The position numbers and the translations under genes are program-made. 64,000 bases of DNA from Parietichytrium sp. I65-24A (taxonomy: Eukaryota; Sar; Bigyra; Thraustochytrida; Thraustochytriidae), in contig BLSF01000042.1 of assembly GCA_012862575.1 (NCBI GenBank), positions 1 through 64,000 on the forward strand, in the 5' to 3' direction. This document shows positions 1 through 10,105 of the stretch, in pieces. Within the stretch, counting starts at the first letter, position 1; each line of letters opens with the position of its first letter. The notes under the pieces were generated by a model that made no database searches, was not told the origin of the DNA, and saw only the letters and a list, made by a program, of their open reading frames with translations.

Positions 1-701
1 TGACAGTGTCCCGCAAGCATTGCATAAGCGTATCACTCACACGTTTGCGAGCAACTTTCCAATAAAATTTGACGGCTGCGTACAGCTTTTCATGTTGAAA
101 CTCTCTCCCCTGTGCCTTGACTAGCACGGTAAAGTGAGCCTCACAGAACAAGGAGTTATTGTGTCGTTCTTGCTCTCGCTCTCTTGGTTCTCTTTCAATT
201 GAAGAGATTGCTTTTGTTGGACGCTTTGCGTTTTTGTGTTTCTCGAGATACGAACGAAAAATCCGTCTCAGGAGCTGCTGTTGTGCTGATTATCAAGTCT
301 GGAAGGCATGCTGCTCTGTTGACAGCCCAGACGTATTTTTTGTTTGAACTCTTGGCTCTGTCTCTGCATTCGATCGAGTTCGTTTTTTTGGCATCCGGAA
401 TAGCAGCCTTTGCTATTGCTTTTGGAACTACTAGCTAGAGCTAGTTAGCGCAGTGTTCTTTCCAAGCGCGAGATCGATCGCTGATGCTCCTTCTTCGCCA
501 AAGCCATTGCCTCGAACACTATACCATTGAAAAAAGAAGTAAATCCGTCAGTCACCAAGTTCGAGAAAGTGTAGCAAGGTGCTGACCTTTTTCGTCAACT
601 CGGCGCTGAAAATACCGCGAGTGCTGTCAAAAGAAACGCTCGACCTTGGAGGCATTCAAGTTTCCAAAGATTTACGATGCGTCTGAGTATGAGCAGATCA
701 A
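1..701. other. No gene recognised; AT-rich flank with half of a dispersed repeat
   Basis: Short open frames here have no recognisable domain and look fortuitous. About 225-390 matches 3698-3871 in direct orientation; both share the words ctcaggagctgct and tttttgtttgaactcttgg. Nothing else is evident. Confidence 0.5.
225..390. repeat. Dispersed repeat, copy 1 of 2
   Basis: About 160 bp with clear similarity to 3698-3871 in the same orientation. The strongest shared blocks are ctcaggagctgct, gaagctgctctg-like words, and tttttgtttgaactcttgg followed by a 'gcattcga' word. The copies differ by many substitutions and small indels, so this is an old duplication or a dispersed element. No terminal repeats or coding capacity were seen. 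A SINE-like origin is possible but unproven. Confidence 0.6.
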
Positions 702-1540
702 TCAATGCTTTGCTTGGCTCAAAAACTCTACTGACCCCGTTGCGAGGATTACAGCAAGGCACAGCCCAGAAGCAATCTGCGTGCAGCCTAATGCCGCGCC
801 CCACATGCGAGCACTCCAGACTTTCCTTGCATCAAGAAAATCCTGGTGGCCCTGTTTTTCAGGTCCAGAAAGTGATTCATTTTCGCAGAGCTCCACATGC
901 TTGAGAAGTTTGCTCAAGTGGAGCATTGCACAAGGAACGACAAACACCATCTGCCCTATCACCAGCCCGAGTGCAGTGCAGAACAAAACTAGACGCACAG
1001 TCCCAATGCTTGCCTCGTCACCTTCTGCGGGCACAAGCTTTGCGACCTCAATGAGGAGGAGTGCGAACCGGAATGAGGAAAAAATGAATCCTCCGGCTGC
1101 GGTGAGATGGACCACTTGACCAAGAATAGCGCCTCTCTGATAGGCATATGCGCCAGGCAGACCCATCACATTTCCGAAAAAGCAAAACCAAATCGGAAAC
1201 AGACGAGCTTTTCCTGCGAGCGATACAGCTCGCCACTCTTGTCTGAAAATTCGGCTTGCTCGCTTAACAGCTGAGATAGAAATATGCCGTTTGAAATCGC
1301 CAGGCCGCTAAAGACGAGCATACCCAGGGCAAAAGCCCATGTCGCCTTGCTGCGCGGGTCAGCGAGTACAAGCGAGAGGTACCACACTGGCACACTCACC
1401 TTTCCGTTGCCACTGGTTGAAGCGAGTTGTTCCTCTTTGTGCTTTTGCACTTTCCAGTCAGTATAAAACGTGACGGCGCCGGTGAGGACCAGCACTGCCG
1501 CTGAAAGTGCGGGTAAAGCAGCTGCCCCAGCCATCACCAT
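702..1540 (-). CDS. DRAM/Frag1-like multi-pass membrane protein, one frame break
   Basis: Two overlapping minus-strand frames (1540-1166 and about 1290-702) together give about 279 aa, a normal length for the DRAM/Frag1/Sfk1-type family. The first part has an N-terminal hydrophobic segment and a 'VPVWYLSLVLADP' loop followed by a second membrane segment. The second part has segments around 'LFPIWFCFFGNVMGLP', 'GQVVHLTAAGGFIF' and 'VLFCTALGLVIGQMVF'. The invariant-looking His after the loop fits the family. The frames join across a short A-run near 1205-1215: one extra A would continue the frame from 'SQEK' to 'ARLFPIW', so a single-base sequence error is the simplest explanation, though a small intron cannot be excluded. 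ATG at 1540. Family assignment rests on topology and motif resemblance only. Such proteins act in endomembranes in autophagy, lipid or GPI-related roles; the role here is unknown. Confidence 0.55.
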
Positions 1541-2518
1541 GACGCGTTGGTCTGATTGATTTGATTGACCTGCTCCGAGGCGTCGCTGTCCTCTCTCTTT
1601 TTCCTCTTAGTTTTTTTCCTTGTAGTGCCACAGTGCCATGTGCAGCCAACGCTACTAGAATCAAGTGCGGTGAATCGTAAGAGCAACTTTTCTATTGACT
1701 GTGAGAAACTAAGGTATCGGTACCACCGGTACAATGTTAGTTTGGAACGGGGGTGCTAACATGTGTGCTAACGAACACTGTTAAAAGAGGAGTTTCTCCT
1801 TTTCTTCGTGGACCTTGTGGACCTCTCCCCCGCCATGGCCCGAGTACCCCGAGTGGGCCGAATGAGTCTGGTACTCGCGTTGACCCAACTGACCGTCACT
1901 CGAGCGATATTCGTTGTGATGACCAGTGTGATGACCAGTGTGATGACCAGTGTGATGACCAGTGTGATGACCGCGACCTGGCGCGCGTTTATCGTCCAGG
2001 TAAATGTCTACCACTCTACCTGACCGAGACCGCCTCTTGCCATGCGCATGCGCTTTACCAGCCTCTGCGGGCCTGGCGCGCTTCCTGCCGGGCTTTCTTT
2101 CGAACGCATTATGACTACGTCTGGTTCCCCGTCTAGCTCCAACTTTTGCCGCTGTTCCTGCTCCTGCTCCTGCCTTTTTAACGTCCAGTGACCTTTGCGC
2201 TACTACCCGCACTCCTTCGAGTGCCACGGGTCCTGCGAGTGCCGCGGGGTACGCTTCCTGTCGAGTACGGCTCGAAAATGACGAAGTCTTGTGTCATGGT
2301 GATGCAGGACGTTGATCTGACCCTTTCCGCGTCCGTAGAGGCTTTAAAATTATTTCTCACAGGTAGTTCCCCATCCCGTCGCGGACATCGCTACTACTTC
2401 GCGGGATGAGCATGCGCGCATCAGATTATTTTCTAACCCTTCGTCACCAGCAAGGTTAATGATTGCAACGTCGAGGTCAACGCCGAGGTCGGGCGGCAAA
2501 ATTAGGTAAGACAAGATC
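1541..2518. other. Unassigned stretch with 12-bp tandem repeat
   Basis: Open frames exist on both strands (for example a His/Gly/Arg-rich minus frame 1781-2227 with no ATG), but composition is driven by low-complexity sequence and no domain is recognisable. It may be a 5' flank or part of a disrupted gene. Confidence 0.4.
1915..1972. repeat. 12-bp tandem repeat, ~5 copies
   Basis: The unit tgtgatgaccag is repeated without interruption four times, plus a final degenerate copy. It would read His-His-Thr-Gly on the minus strand or Asp-Gln-Cys-Asp on the plus strand, and this explains the long open frames over it. Confidence 0.9.
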
Positions 2519-3330
2519 ATGGCAGTCAATATTCTTGTCGTCGTCCTGCTCATCTTCATCGTTGCTTCTGGCGCCGTCGTGGGGTGCGTGCTGCGCGGGA
2601 AGAGCTTGTACGAGCGAGCGTACGCCGCGCATTTGGACGCGGTAGACGCCAGTGGTGGAACCAACGGTGAAACCCAGCCTGCCGAGAACGTCTCTTCGGC
2701 AAGTCTGTGGATTTACTTGCGACTCGGTGCGGGGATCATCTCGTCAGAGCAGGCGCTCGACGAGGCGCGTGACGCCCAGCTCGATGACGATGCCGACGCA
2801 CAGGTTGATGAAACGCCATCGTCATCAACGGGAGGCGTCGTCGGCGGGATCTTGGGAGGTCTTTTCTTTCGCCGCCCATGCAGTTCTCCTATACACTAGA
2901 CTTAGACGAGCGTTCTTCGACTTCAGGAGATGATGTACAGGGTCAGCGAACAACCCAACTCGACGACACTGTTGACGGGCAAGACGATGACGACGGGCCA
3001 CAGACGACAGAATTTACGACTGTACATCAGAACCGGAACGCGTAGCCGAACCAGAAGAACCGGGGCCGGAACCGGAATCTCAACGTTAGCGGAACCACAA
3101 TCGGAACCAAAACCAGTAGCGGAACCAAAACCAGTAGTGACCCCACCCGAGATCGTCGTCGTCACCGGCCACTCATCCGCGTCTATGCCCGCGTCTCAAA
3201 GCAGGCGCAGAAGGCGAGCACCCAGAAGGCAGCTGCTGCCCGGAAGGCGAGCGTCAAGGAAACAGCAAAGGAGCAAGAATCAGGAGAAGAACACTCTAGC
3301 CTAGCTAGAGTAGAGAGTGGAAAGTAGAAG
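2519..3330 (+). pseudogene. Membrane-anchored acidic / Pro-Glu-Lys-rich protein, disrupted
   Basis: The ATG at 2519 opens a 126-codon frame starting 'MAVNILVVVLLIFIVASGA', a strong single hydrophobic N-terminal anchor, followed by an acidic low-complexity tail. Beyond its stop at 2899 the compositional pattern continues in other frames: an Asp-rich stretch from 2878, a Glu-Pro stretch near 3030-3090, repeated 'EPKPVAEPKP' near 3110-3140, and finally a Lys/Ala-rich helix-like end ('VSKQAQKASTQKAAAARK') closing with TAG at about 3330. This frame hopping means either a decaying gene, unrecognised introns or poor sequence. No family was recognised; a membrane-anchored linker or cell-surface protein is speculation. 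The 126-aa frame alone could also be the whole gene. Confidence 0.35.
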
Positions 3331-4295
3331 ATTCAGAGCAATCAATATTTGAAAAAAGGAGTTTACAAGAAAGGTGATTCAGATTCAGAGATTCAGAAAC
3401 CCGTCTTGATTCAATCAATCAGCCGATCAATCAATCAATCAAACAAACATCACTGCCTATTCGTAACGGCGCAATCGGGCCGTCCGAGCTACCAATTTGG
3501 ACGCCATTTGGGACCTGCAAGTGGCTGGCGCCCTTGGACTCTCTGCCTCCCGCGAGGCACTGTTCCCCCGTCATCGCCAGCTTCGAACGAGGTGTACACC
3601 CTGTCCTCGACCTCGACCGACGAGACCCCAAGACTGGTGCGCCGCGTGAAGGAGGACAGGCGTCAGAACGCATCCCGATGACAGCCGCCCATGTTTTGTG
3701 TTTTCGTGTTCAACGTGTGTTGAAATATGTACGGAGATTCCATCTCAGGAGCTGCTATTGTGCTTGGTTCTGAAGTCTGATAGGGAAGCTGCTCTGCCGA
3801 CGGCCGAGGCGTAGTTGTGCGTTTTTGTTTGAACTCTTGGTTTCTGCTTTGCATTCGAGCGATTTCATTTTAAATCCAGCGATGGACAAATCTTCAATTT
3901 TTCTTCAATTTTTTTGTTGAGGAAAACGTTGACCAACCACCACCACACCTTCAAAATCTAGAAGGATTTCAGACGGAGGCAAATTCGTTTGTCAACGGAA
4001 TGCGCAGCACGACACCCAAGCCAGTCCTTTCTGAAATCTGGAAAAAAAGTAAAGGAAAGTGAAATACGTATACTCCGGGCCTTTCAAATGAGAATCATTA
4101 CAAAGAAAAAGTGCAGGTTCATGGCGGGAGGCGGGTGGAGACAGCGTAACGCTCACTCTACTGAGGTCTCGTCCCACAGGCGATTTGAACAGAACTCTTC
4201 CATAGTTTCACCTCCCTACAACGGGTCTTGACAAGCCAAGTGGTAGAGTTCTATCTTGCGTAAGTGAGGATTTGCAGCTGCAATTATCCCTGAGA
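3331..4295. other. Intergenic; TCAA microsatellite and dispersed repeat copy 2
   Basis: Contains a (TCAA)-rich tract at about 3412-3447 and the second copy of the dispersed repeat (3698-3871). No coding region supported. Confidence 0.5.
3698..3871. repeat. Dispersed repeat, copy 2 of 2
   Basis: Direct-orientation match to 225-390. It lies about 3.5 kb downstream, so the pair brackets the DRAM-like and membrane-anchored genes. Confidence 0.6.
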
Positions 4296-5520
4296 CTACT
4301 GACGCGCAAGGGTGCTTTCTCTCCGCTTGCACGTCCTCGGGCCCATTCTAATGAGCCATTCGTACGCTTGGCGGACATCATCTAAGAGATACGTAAAAGT
4401 CTCATCCGGATGTACAATAGTCTTTTCAATGATGGCTTCACCATCTCGCCAAACAGGTAATTCCTCGCTGATGGGGCCCAAATTGAGACGGAAATACAAG
4501 GCCGCCCGGAGAGGACGCGCAAGCTCGAAGACATTGCCATATCGTCTGGTGAAACGGTCTGCGTTTCCCATGCGCAAGCGTCCCGATTTTGGAAGGTATA
4601 TGGAACTTGCAAGAGTATCATAGCTCCACAAACTTAGGTCTTCCGGTACGTCGATATTTCCGAGGTCCCTCGGCTCCAGAGCATAGTCTCGCTTTACTCT
4701 TCTGAAGAAGCGCACCTTGTTGTCCTCAACCTTAAAGTGATGCAAGATCCTATCCTCCGGCAACCCGTATCGGAGCATGTGCTTGTCGCGGCTCAAGATA
4801 TACGCATCAAATTTTTTTTGCAAGAGCAGCAACAGCGTCATCGCCATCAATGTCAGGAGGCAAGTACACGTTGCACTTGAGTTCATTCAAAACTTCGCAA
4901 AACATATTCGAGCAGCCTGTAGGAAGATTTCTGACCTCCCTCTCGACCTCTTCGATACGGCGCGATTTCCAGGATTCATTACTCGCCTCTGAGTGCTGCC
5001 CATTGTCGAATACCCACCATGCTTTAATTCCTTGGGCGTCAAAACATTTTTTTAGCTCTCGAATAGCAGCCCCACCTTGCGAGAAGCACTCTCCTGTCGC
5101 AATTTCCATGTTCCGGTATTTATCCTCCGGATACAGCTCGCCCATGTAATTAAGAGCGTCCACCACCACCTTTTTGACATCGTTCGCTTCCTCTCCTCTC
5201 TTCTGAGTTGCTCCTCTCTTCTGTGTTGTCATGGCCATAGCCTTGTTCAGTTGCTCGATTGCTTCCGAGCACATGTCCGCCGGCCCATACACTTTCACCT
5301 CGCCATCTTCAACTCTCACCCTGAAACTTGAGTGGAACCGATCTTTCAAATTTTCTCCACCTCGTCCAATGAACAAGCCGATGAGGGCTTTTTCGATTGG
5401 ACGTGTAGCGAGGGGCGCTCTGACGCGTGAGCCCCTGCTAGGCCGGGAGTATTCGTTGGACGAGCCACGGCCGCTGAACGAGCCCGGGCGGTCGCGCCAA
5501 TTTGAATTGTCGTCGGCCAT
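4296..5520 (-). CDS. KH-domain + PIN-like (FEN/XPG-type) RNase, one frame break
   Basis: ATG at 5520. Residues 1-36 are an Arg/Ser/Gly-rich tail. Residues about 37-98 form a KH RNA-binding domain with the GXXG loop 'IGRGGENLKDRF' at 51-62. From residue 117 a PIN-like nuclease fold begins: 'VVVDALNYMG' (first acidic residue D121, N124), 'AWWVFDNG' (about 167-174), and 'DIDGDDAVAALAKK' (D225, D227, D228). It then continues, after a +1 shift, as 'FDAYILSRDKHMLRYG', the SRDKD-type motif of FEN/XPG/Asteroid-like PIN domains (the last Asp is His here). The shift coincides with an 8-base homopolymer (T8 on the plus strand at 4812-4819); one base fewer restores the frame, so a sequencing indel is likely. 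Total about 407 aa. The KH-plus-PIN combination recalls KHNYN/N4BP1, but this nuclease module resembles FEN-like PINs more than NYN. Predicted role: sequence-guided RNA cleavage. C-terminal 150 aa unassigned. Confidence 0.7.
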
Positions 5521-7221
5521 TTCGTCGTGCGTTGTACTTGGCCCTGCCCCAACCTCCGAGCACCTCTCCGCACCAATGCCGGTGTCCGCTCAACGAATTG
5601 CGGCTGTGAGGGTTGTGAGAGTTGCGAGGCGTTGCGAGTCTGCATTGCCAATGTCTGCGATCCATGCCAAGAAAGCAACCCAGCCCTCATTGTACTTCCC
5701 ACATGCATCTACTAGCTAGTGGCTCTTTCTTGCGCTCAAGCAGCTCAATCACTAACCTAGCCTATCATTGATTCCACGGATGTGGCGTTCCAGCGGAGGC
5801 GAACGACAGTGAGCAGCACAAAGTGCAGCGCAAACAAACCCTATCGGAAGGTGGGGTGAGTGAGCAGGTGGAACTCCTGCCATAGTGGGGTGCCGATGCG
5901 GAGTCACGGTGGCAAAGATCGCAACGCAAGTCGCGAGAATGATACAACCTGAGACTAGAGATTTTAAAATGAAACATGTCAAATTGACTACTGTCTGTTA
6001 AACAGCATTCTTTTCACCTTTCAAATCGCAAGCTAGCACTTCGACATCTTCGACAAGATTCGACAAGGCAATCAAGTCAATGATCATGGAAGCCCCACAC
6101 AGACCGTGGACGACTCGTACAGTAATCCCTATTCCTGTTTACCAGCACATGTGCACTCCTGTACCAACCAACGCACACGAAGCACCAATAGGACCCTTTA
6201 AGATCTCTTTAGGAGCGGGTGAGCGCGGTGAGGTATGTCCTTATAGTAGTACGTACTTATGGATATGTATAACACGTACTGTATGTTGACCGGTAGCGGC
6301 TGCTCGATCATATGATAGATTTCTTCGTGTTCTACCGGGCCTTCCTATGTAGCGCTACAGTGGAGTCAATTAGGAGCTGGTTACTTGGTAGGTAAGACCT
6401 GCCCGAATGCCTGGCTATCATTTACTTAGTGCCAATCACAATAGGTAAGTGCTATGTCGGGCATTATTGAGCTCTTACCTGCTTTGTGATGCACCAAGGC
6501 CGTAGAACTATTTATAACCCTCCTACCAATAAAAACCTTATAATGTAATCTTATTCGAAGGGTAGACTTCACAAAACAGATTGGGATCCTTTAATAGTTT
6601 CAATCATTGCAGAAAGATTACGACACTCGTAACGGCAACTACAGCAACATTCTAATTTGCAGAATTCAGAATTCAGAATTCAGAACATAAAAAAAATCAG
6701 AACATGTTCTGATTGATTGACTGTGGGCAAGCGAAGTGCCACAGTGCAGAGCGTGTGTCCGCAGATGGATTCGCCAAAGCCGGGGATGTGGTTAGGCTCG
6801 GGAACGTAGAACCGGCGGAAATGCCGTGGTTACGTTGTCACGAAGATCGGTCTACATACACATAAGGTGTGCTGGCATAACAGACAATAGAACAGCGGTA
6901 CCACCGCGAGTACCGTCGGGCAGACATGGGCAGACCAGCATTCCGTTTTTTCCCGATCCTGGCTATCCTGGCCGGATGTTTCTCTTCTTCTCCGGAGATG
7001 AGATGTGAATCAACAGTGGTACTGAGTACTGCGGCAAAGGCAACCGAAAGCAGCTAATGGAAGATGGCCGTTCTGCGATGGATGGATTTGGTGCGTTCTG
7101 TTACTTTTCTTGTAACCTAACCTAAGTGGAGGAGCTAAGAGAACACTGACGCAGAGGGCATAGGTCACGCACGACGTTCGCGCTCCTCAAAGGGTTGTGA
7201 GGGCCGACACAGCGGAGAAAG
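5521..7221. other. Intergenic / putative LRR gene promoter
   Basis: No convincing coding sequence. Contains a triple 'cagaatt' palindromic tract at 6659-6685 (gaattc repeats) and TACTGAGTAC-type palindromic words near 7015-7030. From 6923 on, the sequence is repeated at 8510 onward (junction duplication). An in-frame TGA at 7198 precedes the LRR start. Confidence 0.5.
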
Positions 7222-8508
7222 ATGGGCGAGTACAGAGACTTCGATGTTTCCGGGGCGAGATTTTGGTGCGTAAACTCGTTAGGCGAAGGACTAAACGCTT
7301 TCGACCGAGAAGTGGGCCTCAAGTGAGTGAGGTGACGTCAGGTGAGAGAAAGCGCCGACGAAATCGTTCTTCTGACGATGCCTTTCTTTTCAAGTACAGG
7401 TTTGATGAAGGTTGCTTGACGCAAGAAGGAGTGGTGAAGGTCGCTTTGGCGCTCAACGGAAACAAAACCGTGCGACAGTTGAGGTGAGTCGTGCACGTGC
7501 TGATTGTTGCTGGGGCATTTCCTCCAACAATTTAGGACCCCTTCAAACTTCCTCATTTTTTGTGGACTTTGACACCGGTTTGGTGAAAAGAAGTAACTTG
7601 CTGAACTTTCTCGGACTTGGTGGTTCTGACGAATTCATGCCTTTTTGCAATGAAATAGTCTTTACGGTAACAACATTGACGACGGAGGAGCATTAGCCAT
7701 CGGTCGCGCGTTGGAGAAGAACACTACGCTGACTGACTTATTGTGCGTGTGACTTTGAAACTGGTTAGTTGAAAGAGTCTACCACCTTGTCAAACTTCCT
7801 CGGACTTGTGGCTGACGATTTCTTGTCTTTTTCTATTTGAAATAGTCTTGCCAGAAACGAGATTGGCGATAAAGGAGCATCAGCGATCGGTCGCGCGTTG
7901 GAGAAAAACACTGTGCTGACTACGTTGGAGTACGTGTGAATATTCATACCAGTTGAAGTAGCGTTTGGTACCTTGCAAAATTTTCACGGACTTAATGACT
8001 GACGATTTCATGTCCTTTTGTAATGAAATAGTCTTGGGTGGAACTGGATTGGTGCTGAAGGAGCATCGGCGATCGGTAGCGCGTTGGAGAAGAACACTGC
8101 GCTGACTTCGTTGGGGTTTCTGTGACTTTGACTTTGACACACGTTTGGTGAAAAAGTCTAATAGCCTTCTAGTTTTTGTTGTTTGTAGTGGCTGACGATT
8201 TCATGTCTTTTTGCAATGAAATAGTCTTCAAGCAAACGAGGTTGATGACAAAGGAGCATCAGCGATCGGTCGCGCGTTGGAGAAGAACACTGTGCTGAGT
8301 TTTGTAAAGTACGCGTGATGTTTACATCGGTTTGGTGAAAAGATTAGTCTCTTGTTGACCTTTCTCGGACCTAATGACTGACGATTTCATGTCCTTTTGT
8401 ATTGATTGAAATAGTCTTGCGTGCAGCAGGATTGGTCCTGACGGAGCAATCTCGATCGGTCGCGCGTTGGAGGAGAACACTGCGCTGACTAACTTGGAGT
8501 ACGCGTGA
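6923..8508. repeat. Junction duplication A, left copy
   Basis: This 1586-bp segment recurs as 8510-10105 immediately after the single n at 8509. The copies are nearly identical, with small indels around 7125-7185 and scattered substitutions in LRR exons 1-4. This is the geometry of two contig ends that overlap but were not merged, most likely two haplotypes. Confidence 0.85.
7222..8498 (+). CDS. LRR gene, exons 1-7, duplicate (allelic?) copy cut by n
   Basis: Spliced model: exon 1 7222-7322, then 84-nt exons 7400-7483, 7659-7742, 7846-7929, 8032-8115, 8225-8308 and 8415-8498; the next intron is cut by the n at 8509. ATG 7222 follows an in-frame TGA at 7198. Each exon after the first encodes one RI-type LRR of the form LxxNxIGDxGAxAIGRALEKNTxLTxL. 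Compared with the copy at 8819-10095, exons 5-7 are identical while exon 3 differs by five amino-acid changes and one silent change. It is probably the other allele of the downstream gene, not a second gene. Confidence 0.75.
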
Positions 8509-8509
8509 N
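8509..8509. other. Assembly junction (n)
   Basis: Single undefined base separating duplication A copies 6923-8508 and 8510-10105. Confidence 0.95.
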
Positions 8510-10105
8510 GACATGGGCAGACCAGCATTCCGTTTTTTCCCGATCCTGGCTATCCTGGCCGGATGTTTCTCTTCTTCTCCGGAGATGAGATGTGAATCAA
8601 CAGTGGTACTGAGTACTGCGGCAAAGGCAACCGAAAGCAGCTAATGGAAGATGGCCGTTCTGCGATGGATGGATTTGGTGCGTTCTGTTACTTTTCTTGT
8701 AACCTAACCTAAGTGGACGAGGTAAGAGAACACTGACGCAGGACGGCACAGGTGGAGGACATAGGTCACGACGTTCGCGCTCCTCAAAGGGTTGTGAGGG
8801 CCGACACAGCGGAGAAAGATGGGCGAGTACAGAGACTTCGATGTTTCCGGGGCGAGATTTTGGTGCGCAAACTCGTTAGGCGAAGGACTAAACGCTTTCG
8901 ACCGAGAAGTGGGCCTCAAGTGAGTGAGGTGACGTCAGGTGAGAGAAAGCGCCGACGAAATCGTTCTTCTGACGATGCCTTTCTTTTCAAGTACAGGTTT
9001 GATGAAGGTTGCTTGACGCAAGAAGGAGTGGTGAAGGTCGCTTTGGCGCTCAACGGAAACAAAACCATGCGACAGTTGAGGTAAGTCGTGCACGTGCTGA
9101 TTGTTGCTGGGGCATTTCCTCCAACAATTTAGGACCCCTTCAAACTTTCTCAATTTTTGTGGACTTTGACACCGGTTTGGTGAAAAGAAGTACCTTGCTG
9201 AACTTTCTCGGACTTGGTGGTTCTGACGAATTCATGCCTTTTTACAATGAAATAGTCTTTACGATAACAAAATTGACGATGGAGGAGCATCAGCCATCGG
9301 TCACGCGTTGGAGAAGAACACTGCGCTGACTGACTTATTGTGCGTGTGACTTTGAAACTGGTTTGTTGAAAGAGTCTACCACCTTGCCAAACTTGCTCGG
9401 ACTTGTGGCTGACGATTTCTTGTCTTTTTCTATTTGAAATAGTCTTTCCAGAAACGAAATTGGCGATAAAGGAGCATCAGCGATCGGTCGCGCGTTGGAG
9501 AAAAACACTGTGCTGACTACATTGGAGTACGTGTGAATATTCATACCAGTTGAAGTAGCGTTTGGTACCTTGCTAAATTTTCACGGACTTAATGACTGAC
9601 GATTTCATGTCCTTTTGTAATGAAATAGTCTTGGGTGGAACTGGATTGGTGCTGAAGGAGCATCGGCGATCGGTAGCGCGTTGGAGAAGAACACTGCGCT
9701 GACTTCGTTGGGGTTTCTGTGACTTTGACTTTGACACACGTTTGGTGAAAAAGTCTAATAGCCTTCTAGTTTTTGTTGTTTGTAGTGGCTGACGATTTCA
9801 TGTCTTTTTGCAATGAAATAGTCTTCAAGCAAACGAGGTTGATGACAAAGGAGCATCAGCGATCGGTCGCGCGTTGGAGAAGAACACTGTGCTGAGTTTT
9901 GTAAAGTACGCGTGATGTTTACATCGGTTTGGTGAAAAGATTAGTCTCTTGTTGACCTTTCTCGGACCTAATGACTGACGATTTCATGTCCTTTTGTATT
10001 GATTGAAATAGTCTTGCGTGCAGCAGGATTGGTCCTGACGGAGCAATCTCGATCGGTCGCGCGTTGGAGGAGAACACTGCGCTGACTAACTTGGAGTACG
10101 CGTGA
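8510..10105. repeat. Junction duplication A, right copy
   Basis: Right-hand partner of 6923-8508; it continues into unique sequence after 10105, so this is the copy that connects to the rest of the LRR gene. Confidence 0.85.

Noticed and set aside
184-438. 84-codon hydrophobic ORF as a small membrane protein
   Set aside because: It overlaps the dispersed repeat, whose second copy is not open in the same way.
1781-2227. His-Thr-Gly repeat protein on the minus strand
   Set aside because: No ATG, preceded by a stop, and most of its length is created by the 12-bp tandem repeat.
4805-4825. Programmed frameshift in the KH-PIN gene
   Set aside because: The break lies exactly in an 8-base homopolymer and other genes in the same assembly have similar one-base breaks. 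Sequencing error is more likely.
7222-10095. Two tandem LRR genes
   Set aside because: The first copy ends at an n and the second restarts with the same sequence, as in the other two n junctions. An unmerged overlap or second haplotype is simpler, though long reads are needed to be certain.
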